A stretch of DNA of 64,000 nt. It comes from Phaseolus vulgaris. Taxonomy: Eukaryota; Streptophyta; Magnoliopsida; Fabales; Fabaceae. Made by a program: the position numbers and the translations under genes. Positions 57,107 to 64,000 of this stretch are shown here, piece after piece. The DNA lies in contig NC_023755.2 in assembly GCF_000499845.2 (NCBI RefSeq), forward strand, positions 31,087,753 through 31,151,752, written 5' to 3'. Within the stretch, counting starts at the first letter, position 1; every line of letters begins with the position of its first letter. A model generated the notes under the pieces. That model saw nothing but the letters and a program-made list of their open reading frames with translations. It was not told the origin of the DNA and did not search any database.

Positions 57107-59390
57107 GTATGGTTTTTCCTCTTTGATGGCTCTTTCTCTTGACTTTTTGTATTGATATAACTACCTGAGCCTATTTATTTTCCTCGCATTCGCGCTTTTC
57201 CTTCTCATTTCTCCGTTTCCCCCTTTTCTTAACTTCTCGCGTCGGTAGGATTTTTCCAGGGTTTCTTCCTTCTTTGCGCCATAACCCTCGTTTGCGAAGC
57301 CTTTGCTCTTCTTCATTCTTCAGTTTCTTTGCTACACCATGGCGCGTACAAAAACCACCGCCAACCCTCCTCTTCCCAGCGTCAACTACAAGTCTCAGTA
57401 CCCTTGGGCTTCCGATGAGCTGCTGGGTGAGACTTCCTCCCTAACCACCTTAGCTGACTGGAGGACCCATGTAGGCAAACCAGGCGCTTACCAAGGCAGT
57501 GCCTTTGCGAAAAGGCACGATATCTACATATTCGTTCGCCCTTGCACACCGGGGGAGCCCGTTTGCGTGGATGAGCGGTCAAACAAGGGAGAGGCCTTCT
57601 TTTTCTTCTATCAGACTGTGTTCAAACGCATAGGCCTGCGTTTGCCATTCTCTATGTTCGAGAGGGATCTCCTAACTGAGATCAACGTCGTCCCTGCCCA
57701 GCTACACCCTAATAGCTGGGCTTTCGTCAGGGCGTTCGGAATTCTGTGCGGATACTTCGGCTAAACCCCCTCCGTGGACATCTTCCTACATTTCTTCGAG
57801 GTCAAGAAACAAGGGAAGAGCCTCTGAGTGAGCTTTAGCGGCATCGCTGGGCGAATCCTTCTAACCTTGTTTCAACAATCTTATAAAGGGTGGAGGGGCA
57901 AGTTCTTCAGGGTGTGTTGTATTGAGCATGACCTCACTGCCCTGGATGGCTTCCCCTTATACTGGGTGAAGGAAGTGAAGCCGACTAAGCCCAAAACTCT
58001 GGATGAACTACCCTCGGCTGATCGAGAGGTTTGCCAGATTTTGGCCAGCGTGGGGGTCCTTGACACTGCTGAATTGGTAGCTCGCAAATATGACTCCGAG
58101 GCCCTCTCTAAATACATTAGTATGGGAACTACCCCCCGCTTATCTTCTTTGATTTCTGCTTCTGCTAGTTTTTACTCATGTTTGCATATGAGTTGTCTAT
58201 CGCTTCATGTTTTAGCCTGTGCTTAACCTCTGCTCTGTTTTCTTTCTTGGCGCATATTCTAAAATGGACAAGAACAAAAGGTTGAGGCTTGTCCAAGCTT
58301 TGAAAGCCAAGGGCGAAACTGCATCCAAGGGAGCTGGGGACTCCACACGCCCAACCTCTGAACTTGCTCCTCCTACTTCTCCAACATCCCTCTCCCAAAA
58401 CCTTCCCAACACCATTCCTGACCAAAGCCTTCTTTCTCCAAACGCCACTCATCCTCCTACCTCTCCACCTCCCATCGCAGTGGTGCCCCTCACTATGGTT
58501 GAAACTACAACCACACCAGCCCCCTTGGACAAAGGCAAGGGGGTGGTGACGGTTCCTTCTGATGACGATGAGCACTCCGCAGAGGGGCAAGTCTTCAAGA
58601 GGAGGAGGACTACCAAGATTGTCACCTCTACCTCTTCCTCAAACCATGGTGCAGAATCCTTGCGAGAGCACCCTCCAAACGCCATTTCCCCACCCCAACA
58701 ACTTGCCTTGGAGGGTGGGGTTGAGTCTGAGCCCACTCCTACCCCCGCATCGGCCCCAGAACTTCCCCAACCAGTCCAAGAGCTTATGAGAGGCTACCTG
58801 CGTAGGACGACGCCAGGGGGCCCCTTTGAAGAGGCCAGGAAGGAGAGCATGTTCTACTACCTTGGGGCCTTCCTTGCTTGCGCCACCACTTGGCGTGATC
58901 AGGCTAGAGCCAAGGCTAGCGAGCTCTCTGCCCTTCAGGCTCTTGAAAAAGAGTGCGCCTCCCTGAAGGAAGAAAGGCAAACTCTGGTCCGCTACTGGAC
59001 TCGCCAAGAGGAAGCCTACAAGGACTCCCTGAAGGAGGCGCAGAAAGCGAAAGATGCCGCCAACAAAAGACTGCACGAAGCTGGGCAAACCTACACTACT
59101 GGGGCAGGTTGTGCCTCTTCGTGTGGAAATTGCAGATCTGAAAGACGCTGCCAAAACCTTCGAGGCCAAGATGAAGAAGCTCGAGGATCAATGCATTGAC
59201 CGCGAGAGATCAAGAGCTGGCCTCCCAAGCTGAGCACTTCAAGAGGCGGAGCAAGAGCTGGTCGATGATGCCGCGGGCGCTTTCGTCGATGGGTTCGGCG
59301 AGGCTCTTGCCCAAGCGGCCTGTGCAAACCCGAGGATCGACGTCTCTGGCTGCAACCCCCTTAATGAAGTGATAGAAGGCGCCTTTCCTT
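57107..59390 (+). pseudogene. Antisense gene C2 (full architecture, broken)
   Basis: 5'-UTR intron 57107-57323 (AAAG|GTATGG ... TTCAG, 217 bp). ATG at 57339: MARTKTTANPPLPSVNYKSQ. Exon 1 to 58119 holds the globular domain (VRPCTPGEPVCVDE, FFYQTVFKRIGLRLPFSMFE, LLTEINVVPAQLHPNSWAF, SVDIFLHFFEVKKQGKSL) with two in-frame stops (57762-57764 and a TGG-to-TGA change near 57825). The donor GTATGG at 58120 is again phase 1; no acceptor AG is visible just before the exon-2 start at about 58264 (MDKNKRLRLVQALKAKG), so splicing may be lost. Exon 2: Pro/Ser/Thr-rich linker, VPSDDDEHSAEG, FKRRRTTK, then a coiled coil with a late frameshift near 59090. Confidence 0.8.
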
Positions 59391-60420
59391 TGTGGCCCCA
59401 AGGCGCGTACCACCGAAGGTGTTAACGGCCTCGTCATCGTTTAAAGATGAAGGAGGACACATATCTTTCATGGCCTCAACATTGCTCGAGGGCGAGGGAG
59501 GACTTAGCTCTTCTATGGCCTCGGCATCGGTCAAAAGCGAAGGAGGACTTATCTTGGCCGAAGCCTGCTTACCTGCACTGGATGTCCACACTCGAGGAGA
59601 GACCTGTTGAACGCAAGGTCGTTTCGTCCTCAGCGTGTCTAAACACTTGGGACAAAGTTGCGCTTTGGTGCCCACGAGAGGCTTGCTAAAGCAATGTCGT
59701 ATCGTCCTCGGGGTGTCTAAACACCAAGGCAACTAGCCCTTGTCTCTGCGCACTTGGTGCCCACGCCCGAGGAGAGGCCTGCCCGAAAGCAGCGACGTTT
59801 CGTCGTCGGAGTGTCTAAAAACACCAAGGCGATCAGTGTTCTTGGTGCCCACGCCCGAGGAGAGGCATGCTGGAAGTAGTGTCGTATCGTCTCCGGTGTG
59901 TCTAAACACCAAGATGACCAGGGACTTTGGTGATTACGCCCAAGGAGAAGGTTTTTCGAAGGATGGCGCTTCCCCTATATGGCATGTATCTGCACCAAGT
60001 CACCTGGCTCTCCACTGCTCCTGGACTTCCTCACTGCCTGATGCCCACACTCGAAGGAAACGCCCCCCACAACTTCCTTGCGAGATGTCTAAGCATCAGA
60101 CACCGGGGCTAGCCGTTCTTACCTGGGGAGGGGGCGTCCCGAAGGAATCCGTTAACCCCTGCCCAGGGACTAAACGCCCGGATTTTAACTATGCTATGCG
60201 TACCTTTCAAACTTGACGCCCACGCCCGAAGAGTGCGCTCCCGCCACTCCCTTTGGGGTGTCTACACGTCCAAGTTGGTTCGCGTGCTTGGTGTCACGCG
60301 CAGAGGTGATATCTGCGTCCCTCCTGCTGAGGTATCTACCCACCATGGTGGCGGGTTCGTTTCTTAATGAACCACGCCCTTTCTTTTTAGCGTTACTTTA
60401 CGTTGCGAGAAAATGGGATT
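59391..60420. repeat. Minisatellite-like spacer of gypsy C2
   Basis: From about 59600 to 60240 an irregular ~78-98-bp unit recurs: GTCGTATCGTC, GTGTCTAAACACCAAGG, GGTGCCCACGCCCGAGGAGAGGC. TGTCT anchors lie near 59636, 59714, 59812 and 59899. GTGTCTAAACAC contains a short inverted repeat. Same location as the arrays in A and B. Confidence 0.75.
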
Positions 60421-60528
60421 CGAGACAAAGTATACTTGAACTGCTCTTTTACTTGGGTGACCTCATTAAAAAACCCTCGAAAGGGAAAAAGAGTTTGCCC
60501 TTTACCACTGTGTACTACATAATGTTCT

Positions 60529-62275
60529 TTAACTAAAGTAAAATTTTAAATTGGCTGTGTTCCAGGTGCATGGAATGGGGCTTCCTTCTAGAGTCTCAAG
60601 CTTGTACGAACCGTTCCCCTTAGCCTCGGTTACTCTAAAGGGCCCAGTCCACGTGGGAGATAGCTTGTTCTCCAACTCATATGGATGAGCCTTCCGCATA
60701 ACCAGGTCAGCTACTTGGAACTGTCGCGGCTTCACCTTGGAGCTGTACTGATGCTCCACCCTTCTCTTCACAACCTCAGCCTTTATCCTCGCCTCTTCAA
60801 ACCCCTCAACAGAATTCTGTTTGCGGACTCCACCTGTCCGTTCGTTTGTGGGTGTTCGACAGATGCAAACACCTGCTTGATGCCTACTTCATAACACAAC
60901 TTACTCATTTGCAGGCTGGCAAACTGGGTACCGTTATCTGAAACGAGACGCCTCGGTACACCGAAGCGACACACAATGTTTTTCCAAACGAAATGTTGTA
61001 CCTTGTGTGCGGTGATCTACGCCACCGGTTCTGCTTCTATCCACTTTGTGAAGTACTCGATGGCTACGACCAAGTACTTCATCTGCCTTATCGCCAAAGG
61101 GAAGGGCCCCAGAATGTCAATTACCCATGTGTGGAAAGGCCACGGGCTGTAAATCGACCTCAGCTCTTCTGGAGGCGCCTTGTGCAAGTCAGTGTGCATT
61201 TGGCACTGCTTGCATCGCTGGGCGTACCTCACGCAATCATCCCTTACTGTCGGCCAGTAGAACCCCGAGCGGATCACCTTGGATGCCAACGACCTTCCCC
61301 CCACATGGGTTCCACAGATCCCTTCGTGGAGCTCCGACATTATCCTTGTGCACTCGTCGCCGCTCACACATATTAGAATCGGGTGCGTGAACCCATGCCT
61401 GAATAGTGCTCCATCGATGAGAGTGTACCTCGCTGAGTTTTTCTTTATTCTCTTGCCCTCTGCAGGCTCTGCTGGGAGGATCCCATCTGCGATGTAGTGC
61501 TTATAGGGTGTCATCCATGTGTCCCCTTTTTCCAAGAGGCACACCTGCGTATGATCCTCTTCTTCGGGCGAAGCAGGATAAACACTGATGCTAGAGACCC
61601 TCGTCGTGTCCTGAATCAAAGACTGATGGCCCTTCGGCTTTCCCCTAGTCGTGCTGACATGGAGGACATCCACCCTATTGTCTGCTACAAACTTTCGTGG
61701 CGTCTTGAGGGTCTTCTGGATGACTATCCTCTGCCTTCCCCCCTTGCCTGAGCTGGCCAGCTTGGCGAGCAGGTCAGCACGGGCATTTTGCTCTCTCGGG
61801 ACATGCACCAACTCAAACGCAGCGAAAGCTCCCTTCAGTACTTGGACGTACCTTAAATACGCAGCCATTTGCGGGTCCTTTGCTTGATACTCCCCGGTCA
61901 CCTACCCCGTGACCAGCTGCGAGTCGCTCTTCGCCAAGAGGCTTCGCCCACCCATCTCCTTGGCTAAAAGCATCCCAACTATGAGGGCTTCATATTCTGC
62001 TTGGTTGTTGTTGGCCTTGAATGCAAACCTCAGAGCCTGCTCAATCAGCAAACCCTTTGGCCCCTCCAAGACCACGCCGGCTCCACTTCCTTGCTGGTTG
62101 GAGGACCCATCCACCGAAAGCATCCACTGTGAGCCTACCTCCATCTCTTGTTGTGTGCTTCCTGGCGAGAGCTCTGCCAAAAAGTCAGCGTATACCTGCC
62201 CCTTGATGGATCCCCTGGGCTCGTATTGAATATCGAACTCAGACAGCTCTTTCGCCCAGCAAACCCTTTGAAGGA
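60529..62275 (-). pseudogene. gypsy C2 pol fragment (RNase H, integrase)
   Basis: Reads from the RNase H connection (ELSEFDIQYEPRG) through aRNH (SVDGSSNQQGSGAGV, NQAEYEALIVG, KSDSQLVTG, ARADLLAKLA), the integrase finger (HEGICGTHVGG ... CKQCQMHTD) and the D-D-E core (SDNGTQF, NGQVESANR; the first Asp is in WVIDILG) to KFYFS. Defects: TAG at 61902-61904 and 61017-61019, both at positions where a Gln codon is expected, and a deletion of about 73 residues with frameshift near 60797 between LLRGLKR and EEARIKAE. Confidence 0.85.
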
Positions 62276-63361
62276 TGTTGAAGCCTTGCATGTGCTTGCT
62301 GTTCTTGTGCTGTTTTTAGTTAGGATTTGGGGTAGTTTGAGTGTTGTAATCCACCCCTTGATTGAATCTAAAGCATAGGCATTCTCAATCTTTTTGAAAG
62401 AAAAATGTTTTTCAAACTAAGTTAAAAACAACCGATTGTTTTGTCGAAACAACCGATTGTTTATACTTAGATGTTTTTAGAAAATATTGAAAACTGTTTT
62501 TCAAATGGTTGAACTGTTAGAACCAAAACAACCGATTGATTCGAGGAAACAAACGATTGTTTGTTTTGGTACCATAATAGAAAAACTGTTTTATCTTTGA
62601 CTGAGCTTTAAATGATTTAACTGCTTACGCTTCAGTCTTTAAATGCTTTGACCAATCTTTAAATGAAAATAAAGAGTTTGTTAAGATTTGATAACAAACA
62701 AAATCTTTGAATATATTCAGAAAAACAGATTTATGAAATAAGTTTTTGAATAAGAGTTTCTGAGTTTTTCAAAGAGCTGAGATTGCTTAGAGTTTGTGAT
62801 TGATCAAAGTGTGTGGAATGGGATTCTGCTTGTATTGATTTCAGATTATCTTCTGTAACAAGTGTAACCCTTGTACTCTGCTGAACAATTTCGTTTCTGT
62901 GTTTGCTGAGATTGGCTGTGTGTTCTTGAGGGGATCAAGATCAGCAATCTTAGTGTTGGTGTGTTGGCCAAGAAGAGTGTGTGTCTTGTGGTGATCAAGG
63001 TCACTCTCTTGGTTGTGGTGTAAGTGATCATGGTGTGGTTGCTTAGTGGATTTCCTCAGTGGTTTTCCGAGAAGACTGGATGTAGCTCTGGGTTTAGAGT
63101 GAACCAGTATAAACATCTGTGTGCAATCTCTCTATCCTTAATCTCTTTAAATTCAGTTTTGTTTGTTGTTTGTTGGTATAAACAACCTATTGTTTTTCTG
63201 GTACTGCTGTTTTTTATTGCTGCTGTTTTTTATTGCTGTTTTGGCAAACTGAATTTCTTATCAATTGTTTCTTTAGAGAATTTCATTCTTGACTTAAAAG
63301 TTTGTGAAAACCCTCTTTAAACAATTCACCCCCCTCTAGTTTAAAGCCATCCATTCTAACA
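62276..63361 (+). repeat. 5' LTR of copia E (1086 bp)
   Basis: Begins TGTTGAAGCCTTGCATG where gypsy C2 pol stops and ends CCATTCTAACA before the PBS. Contains several (A)CAACCGATTG motifs (62429-62460, 62528-62560). Similar in U3 to the 5' LTR of copia F. The other LTR is outside the window. Confidence 0.75.
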
Positions 63362-63363
63362 AT

Positions 63364-63375
63364 TGGTATCAGAGC
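63364..63375 (+). other. Primer-binding site of copia E
   Basis: TGGTATCAGAGC, the initiator-Met-tRNA site of plant copia elements, 2 nt after the LTR. Confidence 0.92.
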
Positions 63376-63421
63376 TTGGGTCTTGAAAGTTATTCAAGTT
63401 GATCCTAAAACTATTTTTAAA

Positions 63422-64000
63422 ATGGTTGATAGACTACCTGTTGGGGAAGGTGCTTCAATTAACAGACCACCTCTGTTTTGTGGTTTGAACTACCAATTTC
63501 GGAAAGTAAGAATGAAAATCTTTATGGAATCACTTGACAAAGGAATCTGGGATGCAATTCAAAATGGTCCTTTTGTCCCAAAGTTGGAAAAAGATGGATC
63601 TGTCATTGAAAATCCATGGTCTCAATGGACTGATTCAGAAAGCAAAAAGGCCAAATTCGATTGCATTGCCAAAAATATTACAACCTCTGCTTTAAATTCT
63701 GATGAGTTTTTCAAGGTCTCTCAATGCAAATCATCAAAAGAAATGTGGGACACCTTGGAAGTCACTCATGAAGGAACAAATGAGGTGAAGAGAGCTAGGA
63801 AGCATGCTCTAATCCAAGAGTATGAGATGTTCAGAATGCTTAAAGGTGAAAAAATTGCTGGGGTGCAGAAAAGATTCACTCACATCATCAATCATCTCAT
63901 GAGCCTTGACAAGACCTTTCAAAAGGAAGAGCTGAACATAAAGATCTTGAAATGTCTTGATAGAGCATGGCAACCTAAGGTAACTGCTATTTCCGAATCT
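63422..64000 (+). CDS. copia E gag, N-terminal part, open to window edge
   Basis: ATG at 63422 opens a frame of 193 codons that reaches the end of the window without a stop. It starts MVDRLPVGEGASINRPPLF and contains GLNYQFRKVRMKIF, NPWSQWTDSESKKAKFD, ALNSDEFFKVSQC, EMWDTLEVTHEGT and ALIQEYEMFRM, the UBN2-type gag of plant copia elements. Gag forms the particle that packages element RNA. It is the intact counterpart of the broken copia F gag (51938 leftwards). The knuckle, protease and pol are beyond the window. Confidence 0.85.
   Translation, partial: MVDRLPVGEGASINRPPLFCGLNYQFRKVRMKIFMESLDKGIWDAIQNGPFVPKLEKDGSVIENPWSQWTDSESKKAKFDCIAKNITTSALNSDEFFKVSQCKSSKEMWDTLEVTHEGTNEVKRARKHALIQEYEMFRMLKGEKIAGVQKRFTHIINHLMSLDKTFQKEELNIKILKCLDRAWQPKVTAISES

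Larger units (their letters stand above)
55833..62275 (-). mobile_element. gypsy C2 (Tat lineage), interrupted by copia E
   Basis: Complete 3' LTR (55833-56748), antisense gene, minisatellite spacer, then pol from the integrase end back into the RNase H region, where copia E begins at 62276. The rest of pol, gag and the 5' LTR presumably lie beyond the window. Pol contains amber stops and an internal deletion. Confidence 0.8.

Noticed and set aside
62205..62275. Gypsy C2 pol as a simple 5' truncation
   Set aside because: The break coincides with the TG start of copia E's LTR, so the rest of C2 probably continues beyond the window.

Overview
This window looks like repeat-rich heterochromatin of a flowering plant, most likely a legume. 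That is inferred from the LTR-retrotransposon families and one hydroxycinnamoyltransferase (HCT)-like fragment; there is no species marker. Almost every base that can be assigned belongs to a transposable element. No intact ordinary host gene, tRNA, rRNA or CRISPR array was seen.

Layout, left to right. (1) 1-3714: a 5'-truncated L1-type LINE on the minus strand with an open reverse-transcriptase frame. (2) 3898-4856: a 959-bp non-autonomous hAT-like element with matching 8-bp target duplications, just downstream of a broken HCT-like acyltransferase (4929-5449). (3) 5450 to about 11030: an old, heavily mutated Ty1/copia element (copia G) that starts inside the acyltransferase homology and carries a gypsy-type solo LTR (5838-7043, TSD ATAAT). 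(4) 11702-27011: the left part of a CACTA transposon whose transposase/ULP1-like ORF is split by gypsy A (12852-25152). (5) 27136-45601: gypsy B, a young full-length Ty3/gypsy element (TSD CTAAC, two 794-bp LTRs) inserted in a copia gag relic. Its RT frame is split by element D (35116-41531), a still younger Athila-like element carrying gag and protease only. (6) 46464-53042: copia F, an old element whose two LTRs have unrelated U3 regions. (7) 53187-62275: two joined gypsy copies, C1 and C2. C1's LTR holds another solo LTR (53540-54548, TSD GTAAG). (8) 62276-64000: the 5' LTR and open gag of copia E, which interrupts C2 pol and runs off the window.

Gypsy A, B and C are Tat-lineage elements: their PBS is TGGCGCCCACCGTGGGG-like, and an extra aRNH-type RNase H lies between the Ty3-type RNase H and the integrase. 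All are on the minus strand. Between pol and the 3' LTR each carries a gene in the opposite (plus) direction. Five copies of this antisense gene are present (A1, A2, B, C1, C2). They share a globular domain resembling the 'putative gypsy type transposon' family (PF04195). Four share a 217-233 bp 5'-UTR intron, and four share a phase-1 intron in the coding region. In the full-architecture copies the second exon encodes a Pro/Ser-rich linker and a coiled coil ending in VVDGKVVP. Copy A2 (18325-19290) is fully open after splicing. This antisense transcription unit is the most interesting feature of the window.

Ages, counted by eye from LTR pairs: D 3/1082 differences, B about 8/794, A 5/356, copia F much older. 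This order agrees with the nesting.
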